NCBI GenBank assembly: GCA_039812545.1
Contig: JBDIAR010000078.1
Span: 1 to 15,482, forward strand
Origin: JBDIAR01 sp039812545
GTDB lineage: Bacteria > Actinomycetota > Actinomycetes > Actinomycetales > Dermatophilaceae
DNA length: 15,482 nt
Direction of reading: 5' to 3'
Below, piece by piece: positions 1 through 6,997 of the stretch. A program made the position numbers and the translations under genes. Within the stretch, counting starts at the first letter, position 1; the number at the start of each line of letters is the position of its first letter. The notes beneath the pieces were generated by a model. That model saw only the letters and a list, made by a program, of their open reading frames with translations. It did not search any database and was not told the origin of the DNA.

Positions 1-450
1 CTTCGCGGCGGCGGCCTTCGCGGCGGCGGCCTGGGCAGCTGCGTTGGCCGGCGGCGCAACAGCCGGCTTGGCCGGCGCGGCGGGCGTCGAGGGGGTGCGC
101 TCCGCCGGGTCCCGCAGTTGTTCGGCGCGACCCGGGAGTCCGGGGGCGAGGTCACCGACCACCGAAAGGAAGGACGCCGGGGCGTCCACGGCCGGCGGGT
201 TGAGCATCGCCGCACTCGCGGCCCCGACCGGCAACGACGAGGCAGAGGGAAGGGCGGCCGCGACGGCCATGCCGCCGGCCAGGACGGCACCGACCGCGAC
301 CCGCCCGCCCAAAGTGGTGGACTTGGCCGTCGTCACGGCGACGGCGATCGAACGCTCACCCGAACCGGCGGACGACCGGGCGACGGCGAGCAGATCTCGA
401 AGGACATTGGGACGGCCGGCAGCATGCCGACCGAGGGGCTGACGCGCCAC
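1..450 (-). CDS. Exported Ala/Pro/Lys-rich protein, probable cell-wall hydrolase (3' end outside window)
   Basis: Open minus-strand frame from a GTG at 448-450 to the window edge (150 codons, no stop). The start is supported by a GGAGAGG Shine-Dalgarno 7 nt upstream (458-464), directly after the riboswitch. Residues ~47-67 form a hydrophobic segment after basic residues (signal peptide or membrane anchor), followed by an A-S-A-S-S cleavage-like stretch. The rest is low-complexity Ala/Pro rich and ends in AAAAK-type repeats, typical of a wall-spanning or coiled linker. No catalytic domain is inside the window. In actinobacteria c-di-AMP riboswitches usually precede resuscitation-promoting factors, NlpC/P60 peptidases or other peptidoglycan hydrolases, so that role is inferred from the riboswitch, not from this protein sequence. 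An internal GTG at 336 would give a shorter n-region but has no Shine-Dalgarno. Confidence 0.72.
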   Translation of the reverse strand, partial: MARQPLGRHAAGRPNVLRDLLAVARSSAGSGERSIAVAVTTAKSTTLGGRVAVGAVLAGGMAVAAALPSASSLPVGAASAAMLNPPAVDAPASFLSVVGDLAPGLPGRAEQLRDPAERTPSTPAAPAKPAVAPPANAAAQAAAAKAAAAK

Positions 451-459
451 GGGGCGACC

Positions 460-664
460 TCTCCGTCGCCTACGAGGTGAGCTGTCGGGTTCGGGCGGAG
501 ATGGGCTGCCCGGTCCACGGCCAAGGGACGAACCCGTGACCGAAGGGACTTCACCCCAGGGACCGGTGTCCGAACGAATCGGTGCCACCGGGTCCCGAGT
601 ATGGGTCCCCCGCTCCTGTCAGTTGGTTAGTGCGTTCGCGGGGACCGGTGACAGGACTCGGCGT
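460..664 (-). ncRNA. c-di-AMP riboswitch (ydaO/yuaA family)
   Basis: Read on the minus strand, three blocks match the ydaO/yuaA aptamer core in the right order. GAGCGGGGGACCCA lies near 601-614, GGGGTGAA at 550-557, and the 3' signature GAACCCGACAGCTCACCTCG at 473-492 runs into TAGGCG. The GGCG near 467-470 can pair with CGCC near 661-664 to close P1. The aptamer lies between a promoter (705-733) and the Shine-Dalgarno/GTG of the next gene, so ligand binding could mask the ribosome site or act on transcription. I see no obvious U-tract terminator. Family identity is from recall of conserved blocks; exact ends are approximate. Confidence 0.92.
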
Positions 665-704
665 CCGGCCTCGCGGACCACCCGGGGTGTGGTGGTCGTG
701 GGCC

Positions 705-733
705 ACACTAGCCGCGCGCCCCGCCAATGTCAC
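705..733 (-). promoter_or_regulatory. Sigma70/HrdB-like promoter of the riboswitch gene
   Basis: On the minus strand GTGACA (728-733) and TAGTGT (705-710) are separated by exactly 17 bp. This matches a housekeeping -35/-10 pair (TTGACA, TAnnnT). The predicted start, near 697-699, gives a leader that contains the whole riboswitch. It is the best complete -35/-10 pair I found in the window. Confidence 0.6.
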
Positions 734-838
734 GCTTTGGTCACGGCCGTATGCCGTGAGTCCGGCCACCCAGCGAAAAGCAAGCGCCGACCGGCGGATT
801 CGCCGCGTCGAGCGGCGACCGGCATACGCACGATCGGC

Positions 839-1630
839 TCAGCCGACAGCCGTCGCGGGTTCGACGAAGATGTGGGCGGCGAGGGTCTCGGCGAGCGCGG
901 CGCTGCCGGCCGGGGTCGTGACGAGCACCTCGCCGGCGGACCGCCGGGCGGTCATCCGCGCGCCCGGCCGCAGCCCGAGGGAGGCGAACAGTGCCAGCAA
1001 CTCCAGGTCGCCCTGGGCGGGCTCCCCGATCCGGCGGAGCACGACCTGCGCGTCGGCGCCGACCCCGGTCCGGTGGCCCGAGCCCGACCCGGACCCGGAC
1101 CCCTCGCCGGAGTCGGAGTCGGAGCCGCCCGCGTCGCCGGCGCCGGGTTCGTCGGGCAGGACCGAGACGAGCGAGGCGACGGATCCGGCCAGGAACGGCT
1201 CGGCCTCGGGTCCGCCGATGTCCGCCAACGCGGGGATGGGGGTGCCGTAGGGCGATTCCGCCCGATCCCCGAGCAAGGTGAGGATGCGTTGTTCGACCCG
1301 GTCGCTGACGACGTGTTCCCACCGGCAGGCCTCGTCGTGGGCCAACTCCCACTCCAGGCCGATGACGTCGACGAGGAGTCGTTCGGCGAGTCGATGCTTA
1401 CGCATGACGGCGGTGGCGATCGCCCGTCCGGTCTCGGACAGCTCCAGGTGCCGGTCGCCGGACACGCTCAGCAGGGCGTCGCGCTCCATCCGGGCCACCG
1501 TCTGGGACACCGTCGGCCCCGAATGCCCGAGCCGCTCGGCGATCCGGGCCCGCAACGGGACGATGCCCTCCTCTTCGAGCTCGTAGATCGTCCGGAGATA
1601 CATCTCCGTGGTGTCTATGAGATCGGTCAC
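839..1630 (-). CDS. ideR: DtxR/IdeR-family iron-dependent transcriptional repressor
   Basis: 263 aa, GTG start, nearly colinear with Corynebacterium DtxR through residue ~130. The N-terminal winged helix (LRARIAERL, SGPTVSQTVARMERD, residues ~26-51) is followed by the metal-dimerisation domain. Every metal ligand sits at its DtxR number: Met10, Cys102, Glu105 and His106 (primary site), His79, Glu83 and His98 (ancillary site). This supports Fe2+-type rather than MntR-type sensing. The C-terminal SH3/FeoA-like domain is at ~200-250. Between the domains lies an unusual ~30-residue Gly/Ser/Asp/Glu linker (about 155-185), making the protein longer than the usual ~225-235 aa. Family role: Fe2+-loaded repressor of siderophore and iron-uptake genes and activator of iron storage. 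It stands alone here, with no iron-uptake genes beside it. A GACAGT -10-like hexamer lies 6 nt before the GTG, so its transcript may be leaderless. Confidence 0.93.
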   Translation of the reverse strand: MTDLIDTTEMYLRTIYELEEEGIVPLRARIAERLGHSGPTVSQTVARMERDALLSVSGDRHLELSETGRAIATAVMRKHRLAERLLVDVIGLEWELAHDEACRWEHVVSDRVEQRILTLLGDRAESPYGTPIPALADIGGPEAEPFLAGSVASLVSVLPDEPGAGDAGGSDSDSGEGSGSGSGSGHRTGVGADAQVVLRRIGEPAQGDLELLALFASLGLRPGARMTARRSAGEVLVTTPAGSAALAETLAAHIFVEPATAVG

Positions 1631-1694
1631 GCGGGTACTGTCTCACGCCCGCAGGCTCGCCGCGACTTCTCGTCCGGCCTGCGCCGGGCCGGCC

Positions 1695-2816
1695 TTACGA
1701 CTCCTCGTCGGCGACGCAGGACGCGGCCAGGTCGGCGATCTCGGTGACGTCCCACGCCATCGAGGCCGGCCCGATCGTCGCCTCCGCGAACGCCCGCCCG
1801 TCCCCCACCGCGGACCACGAGCCGAACATCCGGACCCCGGTACGTTCGACGACCGCGGCGGTCCGGTCGGACAGCTGCGCGACCGAGCCACCGGCATACA
1901 CCCGGAAGGCATTGGTATGCGGGGGGAAGGGCGTCACCTCGATCTCGCGACTGCGCAGCGCCGCGGCCACGGCGCGCGCCCGGGCCACCCAACCGGTGAC
2001 CTCCGGCAGGTAGAAGTCGAGGCCGCGCAACGCCGCGAGCGCCAGCGGATAGCTGCGGAACACCGTCCCACCCATCCGGTGCCGCCAGAGCCGGGCCGCG
2101 TCGACGAACTCCTCGTCGCCGGCCAGCACGGCCCCGCTGAACCCGGCCAGCCCCTTGTAGAACGAGACGTAGACGCTGTCGGCGAGGGCGGCGATCTGCG
2201 GGTAGTCGTGGCCGAGGGAGGGCCGGCTCTCCCACAGCCGGGCCCCGTCGATGTGCAGGGGTATGCCGCGGGCCCGGCAGTGCTCCGACACCTCGACGAG
2301 GTCGTCCCACGTGGGCAGCAGGTACCCGCCGTCGCGCAACGGCAGTTCGACCAGGACCGCGGCCAGCGGTCCCTCGACGGCGGCCAAGTCGGTGGCCCGG
2401 CAGACCCGTTCGCCGCGGGTGTGCAGCACGATGTCCAGGTTCTGCAGGATGCGCGGACCGTCGTCTTCGTGCAGCAGCAGGTGGGACAACTCCGGCAGGG
2501 CCACGCGGGGGTGCCCGGCCCGGTCGGACCAGATCCGCAGCGCGATCTGCTGAGCCATGATGCCGCTGGGGAAGAAGGCCGCGGCCGCGGTGTCGAGCAG
2601 TTCGGCGACGGTCGACTCCAGGTATGCCACGGGCCCGTCCTGCCCGTAACGGTCCCAGGTCCGGGCGTGCGGCGGGAGTCCGTCGGCGTAGTCCGCGAGC
2701 CGGCGCAGTTCGTCGGGGCCCTCGATGGGTTCGGCACCGAAGAGCGAGCGGGCGGCGGCGGCGGCGTTGGCGATCCGCAGGCGCGCCTCGGGGTCGACGG
2801 CGACGGCCGCGGTCAC
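1695..2816 (-). CDS. Threonine aldolase / beta-eliminating lyase family PLP enzyme
   Basis: 373 aa, fold-type I PLP enzyme. Landmarks are FFPSGIMAQQ (81-90), a phosphate-binding/anchor stretch like the threonine-aldolase PSGTMANQ motif; HLLLHE (112-117), matching the active-site His region; HIDGAR (188-193), with Asp190 pairing with the pyridine nitrogen; and FYKGLAG (219-225), with Lys221 as predicted Schiff-base lysine. The family cleaves L-threonine/allo-threonine to glycine and acetaldehyde, or performs related beta-eliminations; substrate cannot be decided here. The GTG start overlaps the pdxH stop by 4 bp (GTGA, 2813-2816), so the two are translationally coupled and the cofactor-making enzyme is cotranscribed with a cofactor user. 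The reading frame stays open further upstream, but that part is antisense-like and overlaps pdxH, so it is not coding. Confidence 0.85.
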   Translation of the reverse strand: MTAAVAVDPEARLRIANAAAAARSLFGAEPIEGPDELRRLADYADGLPPHARTWDRYGQDGPVAYLESTVAELLDTAAAAFFPSGIMAQQIALRIWSDRAGHPRVALPELSHLLLHEDDGPRILQNLDIVLHTRGERVCRATDLAAVEGPLAAVLVELPLRDGGYLLPTWDDLVEVSEHCRARGIPLHIDGARLWESRPSLGHDYPQIAALADSVYVSFYKGLAGFSGAVLAGDEEFVDAARLWRHRMGGTVFRSYPLALAALRGLDFYLPEVTGWVARARAVAAALRSREIEVTPFPPHTNAFRVYAGGSVAQLSDRTAAVVERTGVRMFGSWSAVGDGRAFAEATIGPASMAWDVTEIADLAASCVADEES

Positions 2817-3523
2817 GGCTGGACCCGGACTCGGTCCCACACCGGGTCGGCGAGGGTACCGGCCCCGATGCGCCGGAAGACGATCCGGTCGTGCAGGCGA
2901 TCGGCCCGGCCACCCCAGAATTCGACCTCGTCGCAGTCGATCCACCACCCGGCGAAATCGGGAGGCAGCGGAACCGGCTCGCCCTCGGGGTGCGCCGCGG
3001 CGGCGACCCCGAACGCGTCCTCGACCGCGGCCCGGTCCGCGATCGGACGGGACTGATGGGAGGCGACGGCGCTGATCTGCGCACCGTAGGGCCGCTGCGA
3101 CCAGTACCGCTCGACGACGTCGTCGGCCGCCCGGTGCGCGGTCCCCCGGAAGTGCAGGCAGCGGAACAGCCCCGGCCACACCAGGCTCGCGGCCACCCGC
3201 GCATTGCCGGCCAGGTCGTCGGCCTTGCGCGAGCCCAGATGGCTGTAGAACCCGGGACCGCGTTCGTCGAAGATCCGCATGAGGACCGGCCGAAGCGACG
3301 GCCGACCCTGCGCATCGACGGTGGCGACGTGCAGCATCGTGGGTTCGAGGGGTTCGTCCCGCCGGTCGCCCCACGCGACCGCGTCCGCCACCCACCGGCG
3401 GGCCGGCTCCCAGGGTGTGGCGCCGACGAACTCCTCGGTCACCCCCTGCCCGGTGTACTCCAATCGCTGCGCCGGATTGGTGCCCTGCGCCGGATCGGTG
3501 CCCTCAATCGGACCATCGTTCAT
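2813..3523 (-). CDS. pdxH: Pyridoxine/pyridoxamine 5'-phosphate oxidase
   Basis: 236 aa. PdxH oxidises PNP/PMP to pyridoxal 5'-phosphate with FMN and O2 in the cytosol. Family landmarks in order are RPSLRPVLMR and GPGFYSHLGSRKADDL (FMN binding), then WPGLFRCLHFRG, YWSQRPYGAQISAVASHQS, and the C-terminal VEFWGGRADRLHDRIVFRR block containing the substrate-binding Arg-x-His. It ends WDRVRVQP, where most members end in W-x-R-x-R-L-x-P; this is a mild variation. The first ~25 residues are a nonconserved acidic/Gly tail. A TACTGT hexamer ends 7 nt before the ATG, so initiation is probably leaderless. It is first in a two-gene unit with the PLP enzyme downstream. Confidence 0.94.
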   Translation of the reverse strand: MNDGPIEGTDPAQGTNPAQRLEYTGQGVTEEFVGATPWEPARRWVADAVAWGDRRDEPLEPTMLHVATVDAQGRPSLRPVLMRIFDERGPGFYSHLGSRKADDLAGNARVAASLVWPGLFRCLHFRGTAHRAADDVVERYWSQRPYGAQISAVASHQSRPIADRAAVEDAFGVAAAAHPEGEPVPLPPDFAGWWIDCDEVEFWGGRADRLHDRIVFRRIGAGTLADPVWDRVRVQP

Positions 3524-3530
3524 GGCGCCA

Positions 3531-3536
3531 ACAGTA
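3531..3536 (-). promoter_or_regulatory. -10 element of pdxH (leaderless geometry)
   Basis: Minus-strand TACTGT (TAnnnT) is followed by exactly 7 nt and then the pdxH ATG, placing the transcription start at the A of the start codon. There is no Shine-Dalgarno and no recognisable -35 at 16-19 bp. Confidence 0.5.
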
Positions 3537-3614
3537 AGCTCGTTCCCTCATCCCGGTGCGACCAGGGTGCGCAACACCACGTCGCGACCGGCATACCGAC
3601 GGCCATCGGCCCGC

Positions 3615-3620
3615 AGGAGG
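3615..3620 (+). promoter_or_regulatory. Strong Shine-Dalgarno deciding the GTG start at 3627
   Basis: A perfect AGGAGG lies 6 nt before GTG 3627-3629. The frame is open further upstream, antisense to pdxH, so this site is what fixes the start. Confidence 0.8.
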
Positions 3621-3626
3621 CAACTC

Positions 3627-4016
3627 GTGGCTCCCAAGCCCAGCACGCTCGGCAAGGGCGTCACGTATGCCGTCAAGTACGGCCCGCACGTCCTGGCCGT
3701 CGCCAAGATCGCCAAGGACCCGGCCCAGGCCGCGGCGCAGCGGGCGCTCGCCAACGGACGCAATCGGCGCGCCGCGCTGGCGCAGGCCGCCACCCTCACG
3801 CAGGGCAGCGTGCTGAAGGTGTTCGTCGAATCCGACCCGGTCTGGGTGGTGTTCAGCGGCGAGGAACCCGTCGCCGTCGTCCCGCCCGAGGCCGGCGAGG
3901 CGGCAAAAGCGGCCCTCACCCACGCCGACCTGGGCCGACGGGAACGCCCGCAGGACGCACCGGGTGCCCTGACCCGGGTCAAGGGTCTCGTCCCGCGTCG
4001 GCGCCGCCCGTCGTAG
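3627..4016 (+). CDS. Unrecognised 129-aa actinobacterial-type protein
   Basis: I do not recognise a named family. The N-terminus (MAPKPSTLGKGVTYAVKYGPHVLAVAK) is basic and amphipathic without a convincing membrane span. The middle is Ala-rich helix (AAAQRALANGRNRRAALAQAATL), then a probable beta segment (VLKVFVESDPVWVVFSGEEPVAVVPP), an Ala/Glu helix and a very basic C-terminal tail ending in RRRRPS. It is probably cytosolic; the basic ends might contact nucleic acid or membrane, which is speculation. It lies 26 bp upstream of serC in the same direction, so cotranscription is possible although serC has its own -10-like element. Translation is supported by a perfect AGGAGG and uniformly high third-position GC. 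Confidence 0.8.
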   Translation: MAPKPSTLGKGVTYAVKYGPHVLAVAKIAKDPAQAAAQRALANGRNRRAALAQAATLTQGSVLKVFVESDPVWVVFSGEEPVAVVPPEAGEAAKAALTHADLGRRERPQDAPGALTRVKGLVPRRRRPS

Positions 4017-4029
4017 CACCGCGAGTTCG

Positions 4030-4035
4030 TAGGAT
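4030..4035 (+). promoter_or_regulatory. -10 element of serC (leaderless geometry)
   Basis: TAGGAT is followed by 7 nt and the ATG at 4043. The same hexamer-to-ATG distance occurs at pdxH and marR. No clear -35 is visible, and AGGATGG could alternatively act as a weak Shine-Dalgarno. Confidence 0.45.
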
Positions 4036-4042
4036 GGTCGTC

Positions 4043-5170
4043 ATGAGCGAACCCGCCGCGATGACCATCCCCAGCGACCTTCTTCCCGGCGACGGCCGCT
4101 TCGGTTCCGGCCCGAGCAAGGTTCGCCCGGCCCAACTCGACGCGCTCGTCGCCGCCGGCCGGACGGTGCTCGGGACCTCGCACCGGCAGGCCCCGGTCAA
4201 GAAGGTCGTCGGTGCCGTCCGCTCGGGCTTGCGGGACCTGTTCGCCCTGCCGGACGGCTACGAGGTCGTCCTCGGCAACGGCGGGGCGACGGCCTTCTGG
4301 GACATCGCGGCATTCGGACTGATCCGGCAGCGCTCGCAGCATCTCTCGCTCGGTGAGTTCTCCGCGAAGTTCGCCTCCGTCGCCGCCGGCGCCCCCTTCC
4401 TCGGCGAGCCGACCGTCGTGTCGTGTGCCCCCGGCTCCCGTCCGAGCCCGTATGCCGAGGCGGACGTCGACGTGTACGCCTGGCCGCACAACGAGACCTC
4501 CACCGGCGTGATGACGACGATCGAGCGGGTCGCGGGCGCCGCAGACGACGCCCTCGTGGTCATCGACGCCACCTCCGGCGCCGGTGGCCTGCCGGTGCGG
4601 ATCGACCAGGTCGACGCGTACTACTTCGCGCCCCAGAAGTGCTTCGCCTCCGACGGCGGGCTGTGGATCGCGCTGATGTCGCCGGCGGCGCTGGAGCGAG
4701 CCGCGCAGATCGCGGCGTCCGGTCGCTGGGTGCCCGACTTCTTCTCGCTGCCCACCGCCATCGACAACTCGGTCAAGGACCAGACCTACAACACCCCGGC
4801 CGTCGGGACCCTGGTGATGCTCGCCGAACAGGTGCGCTGGCTGAACGAGCAGGGCGGGCTGGACTGGGCGGTGGCCCGGACGGCCGACTCGTCCGGGCGA
4901 CTGTATGCCTGGGCCGAGCGCACGGCATACACGACGCCTTTCGTGGGCGATCCGGCAGCCCGTTCGCAGGTGGTCGGGACGATCGACGTCGACGACGCCG
5001 TCGACGCGGCCGTGATCGCCAAGGTGTTGCGGGCCAACGGGGTCGTCGACGTGGAGCCGTACCGGAAGCTTGGGCGCAATCAACTGCGGGTGGCGATGTT
5101 CCCCGCGGTCGAACCCGATGACGTCGACGCGCTCACCCGGTGCATCGACTGGGTGGTCGAGCGGCTGTAG
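4043..5170 (+). CDS. serC: Phosphoserine aminotransferase (actinobacterial type)
   Basis: 375 aa, the usual length of the actinobacterial SerC class. It transfers the amino group of glutamate to 3-phosphohydroxypyruvate in the second step of serine biosynthesis. Landmarks are FGSGPSKVRP (20-29) at the N-terminus; LGNGGATAFWD (77-87), binding PLP phosphate; HNETSTGV (149-156); VVIDATSGAGG (172-182), with Asp175 contacting the pyridine ring; and FAPQKCFASDGG (195-206), with Lys199 as Schiff-base lysine. I chose the ATG at 4043 over one at 4034 because the family begins near here and the -10-to-start spacing fits a leaderless transcript. It ends 6 bp from the stop of the convergent microprotein gene. 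serC close to MFS, csp and Helicase_C_3 genes resembles the serC region of other actinobacteria. Confidence 0.96.
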   Translation: MSEPAAMTIPSDLLPGDGRFGSGPSKVRPAQLDALVAAGRTVLGTSHRQAPVKKVVGAVRSGLRDLFALPDGYEVVLGNGGATAFWDIAAFGLIRQRSQHLSLGEFSAKFASVAAGAPFLGEPTVVSCAPGSRPSPYAEADVDVYAWPHNETSTGVMTTIERVAGAADDALVVIDATSGAGGLPVRIDQVDAYYFAPQKCFASDGGLWIALMSPAALERAAQIAASGRWVPDFFSLPTAIDNSVKDQTYNTPAVGTLVMLAEQVRWLNEQGGLDWAVARTADSSGRLYAWAERTAYTTPFVGDPAARSQVVGTIDVDDAVDAAVIAKVLRANGVVDVEPYRKLGRNQLRVAMFPAVEPDDVDALTRCIDWVVERL

Positions 5171-5184
5171 CCGTCGTCAGCCGC
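5161..5184. terminator. Convergent-junction hairpin (candidate bidirectional terminator)
   Basis: GCGGCT (5161-5166) can pair with AGCCGC (5179-5184) around a 12-nt loop. The hairpin contains the serC TAG (5168-5170) and the TGA of the minus-strand microprotein (5177-5179), leaving only 6 bp between the genes. There is no T-tract, so termination is inferred from position only. Confidence 0.35.
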
Positions 5185-5266
5185 GCAGGTAGGCGGCGAC
5201 GGCAGCCACCACGACGAGCAGGATGAGGGTGGCCAGGGTCAGCCGGTGTCGGAATCTGGCGTTCAC
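5177..5266 (-). CDS. 29-aa single-span membrane microprotein, coupled to the MFS exporter
   Basis: A 30-codon frame including stop, with GTG start at 5264-5266. That GTG overlaps the TGA of the MFS gene (GTGA, 5263-5266), the same 4-bp coupling used by marR/MFS upstream. It encodes a basic N-terminus (VNARFRHR), one ~18-residue hydrophobic helix (LATLILLVVVAAVAA) and a short YLRG tail, so it is a predicted inner-membrane peptide with cytoplasmic N-terminus. Family unknown. Small single-span subunits are known to modulate transporters (AcrZ with AcrB, KdpF with KdpABC), and coupling to an exporter suggests a similar accessory role; this is inference. It could be a fortuitous frame, but start overlap, amphipathic layout and stop just before the convergent serC end all fit a real third gene of the operon. 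Confidence 0.6.
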   Translation of the reverse strand: MNARFRHRLTLATLILLVVVAAVAAYLRG

Positions 5267-6573
5267 CGCACGGCCTCCACCGCGACCTCGACGTCCGCGG
5301 CGTCCGGGGGCGCGCCGGCGCCGCCGCGTTCGATGCGCAGCCAGCCGGGACGATGCAGGTCGAGGGTCACCCGCAGATTCTCGCTGCGTCGCAGGTAGAT
5401 CGCCACCACCGCGACGGACGCGCCGACCGCGATCGAGCCGACCAGGATCGACCAGCGCGCGCCGAAGGCGTCGGCGATCCGGCCGATGATCGGGGCACCG
5501 ACCGGCGTACCGCCGATGAAGATCCACATGTACAGGCCCATGACCCGGCCGCGCATGGTGGGTTCGGTGCTGAGCTGGACCATGGCGTTGGCCGTGGTGA
5601 GCGCGGTCAGCGCGCACAGCCCCACCGGGACGAGGAGCACCGAGAACACCGCGAAGGTCGGTGCCGCCGCCAGCGCCGCGGTCGAGGCCGCGAAGCCGGC
5701 GAGCGAGCCGAGCAGCACCCGAAGCCGGGGGCGGCTGCGGCGGGCCGTCCACAACGCCGCGGCCAACGAACCGATCGCCATGACCGAGCCGAGCATGCCG
5801 TAGTCGGCCGGGCCGCGACCGAACTCCTTGGTCGCCATCAGGGCGTTCGTGAGCTGGAAATTCATCCCGAAGGTTCCGAGGACGAAGACCAGGAACATCA
5901 CCACGAGGATGTCGGGTCGGCCGCGGACATAGGCCATCCCCTCGCGCAGCCGTCCCTTCCCGCGGACCTGCGGCGCCGGATGCAGACCCCGTCGGTCCAT
6001 CAGGCACAAGGCGACCACCACGGCCCCGAACGAGACCGCGTTGACCGCCAGGGCCGGGCCGACGTCGACCGCCGCGATCATCAGACCGGCCACCGCCGGG
6101 CCGACCAGCCGGCCGAGGTTGAACGACGCGGAGTTCAGCCCCACGGCGTTGCCGACGAGGTCCTGACCGACCATCTCCGAGACGAACGCCTGCCGCGCCG
6201 GATTGTCCAAAGTGGTCACACAGCCCTGGACGAAGGACAGCACCATGACGTGCCACAGTTCGATCCGGCCGGTGAGCACGAGCACCGCGAGCACCAGGTT
6301 GGTCACCCCGAGCAGGGACTGGGTCCACAACAGGATCTGCCGCTTGGACCAGCGGTCGGCGAGCACCCCGGCCAGCGGCGCGAAGATCAGGAAGGGCGCC
6401 CAGGCCAGGGCGGTGACGATCCCCAGCACCGACGCCGAGTGATCGGTCAGCTGGGTGAGCACCAGCCAGTCCTGGGCGACCCGACCCATCCAGGTCCCCG
6501 TGTTGGACAGCAGGGCCCCGAAGAAGTAGAGCCGGTAATTGCCGACCGAGAGGGAGGCGAAGGTGCGGCTCAT
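5263..6573 (-). CDS. MFS transporter (MFS_3/DHA3-like exporter)
   Basis: 436 aa with about 12 predicted membrane helices. The start (MSRTFASLSVGNYRLYFFGALLSN) and the GVLADRWSKRQ loop (69-79, MFS motif A, G-x-x-x-D-R-x-x-[RK]) match the MFS_3/DHA3 group, which includes macrolide/tetracycline-type exporters and the enterobactin exporter EntS. LDNPARQAFVSEMVG (about 125-140) is also a typical block of this group. The hydrophilic C-terminal tail after ~400 is cytoplasmic and nonconserved. Its ATG overlaps the marR stop (ATGA, 6570-6573) and its stop overlaps the microprotein start, giving a marR-exporter-microprotein operon. Likely drug, metabolite or siderophore efflux controlled by MarR; the substrate is unknown. 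Confidence 0.9.
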   Translation of the reverse strand: MSRTFASLSVGNYRLYFFGALLSNTGTWMGRVAQDWLVLTQLTDHSASVLGIVTALAWAPFLIFAPLAGVLADRWSKRQILLWTQSLLGVTNLVLAVLVLTGRIELWHVMVLSFVQGCVTTLDNPARQAFVSEMVGQDLVGNAVGLNSASFNLGRLVGPAVAGLMIAAVDVGPALAVNAVSFGAVVVALCLMDRRGLHPAPQVRGKGRLREGMAYVRGRPDILVVMFLVFVLGTFGMNFQLTNALMATKEFGRGPADYGMLGSVMAIGSLAAALWTARRSRPRLRVLLGSLAGFAASTAALAAAPTFAVFSVLLVPVGLCALTALTTANAMVQLSTEPTMRGRVMGLYMWIFIGGTPVGAPIIGRIADAFGARWSILVGSIAVGASVAVVAIYLRRSENLRVTLDLHRPGWLRIERGGAGAPPDAADVEVAVEAVR

Positions 6574-6992
6574 GCGTCGGCCACCTTGGTCAGTATGCCG
6601 GCGGCGGCGGCGAGGACGTCGAGTTCGTCGTCGGTGAGGCGTTCGATCCGCTCGATCATCCAGGCGTCCCGCGCGGAACGGGTCGCGGCCAGGACGGCCG
6701 CGCCGGCGGGGGTCAAGGTGACCAGGACCTGGCGGCCGTCGTCCGGGTCGGCACTGCGGGCGACCAGGCCCCGGTCGGCCAGGCCACCGACGGTGCGAGT
6801 CATCGACGGGGCGCTGACCCGTTCGATCTCGGCGAGTCGGCGCGGGGTCAGGGCCCCGCACTCGAGGCGGCACAACACGGAGAACTGATGCGGGGCGATC
6901 TCGCCCGCGCTCTCGAAGCGGACCCGGCGCGAGATCCGCATACAGGACAATCGCAGGTCGTTGGCGAGGGCGAAACGGCCACGATCCGGCAT
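6570..6992 (-). CDS. MarR-family transcriptional regulator
   Basis: 140 aa, a typical MarR length. The winged helix runs from LTPRRLAEIERVSAPSMTRTVGGLADRGLV (about 48-77, recognition helix ~60-72) into the wing with the hallmark DPDDGRQVLVTLTPAG (82-97; Asp84/Asp85 and Arg87). Flanking helices form the dimer interface. MarR proteins repress their own operon and release DNA when a small ligand binds. The gene is 47 bp downstream of ilvA, same strand, and translationally coupled to the exporter. The ATG (6990-6992) has an AAGGAG only 1 nt upstream, too close for normal use, while a TAGGCT hexamer ends 7 nt upstream, so a leaderless start inside or beside the operator is likely. Confidence 0.92.
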   Translation of the reverse strand: MPDRGRFALANDLRLSCMRISRRVRFESAGEIAPHQFSVLCRLECGALTPRRLAEIERVSAPSMTRTVGGLADRGLVARSADPDDGRQVLVTLTPAGAAVLAATRSARDAWMIERIERLTDDELDVLAAAAGILTKVADA

Positions 6993-6997
6993 ACTCC

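Noticed and set aside
1..60. GCGGCGGCC tandem repeat at the left edge as a mobile or CRISPR-like repeat
   Set aside because: It encodes AAAAK repeats of the exported protein and has no spacers.
536..1747. Long plus-strand frame of about 400 codons over the riboswitch and ideR
   Set aside because: It is antisense to ideR and the riboswitch, has Arg/Gly/Pro-rich low-information translation, and arises from high third-position GC.
5353..6888. Plus-strand frame of about 510 codons opposite marR and the MFS exporter
   Set aside because: Shadow of two well-recognised minus-strand genes; the translation is His/Arg/Glu-rich without domains.
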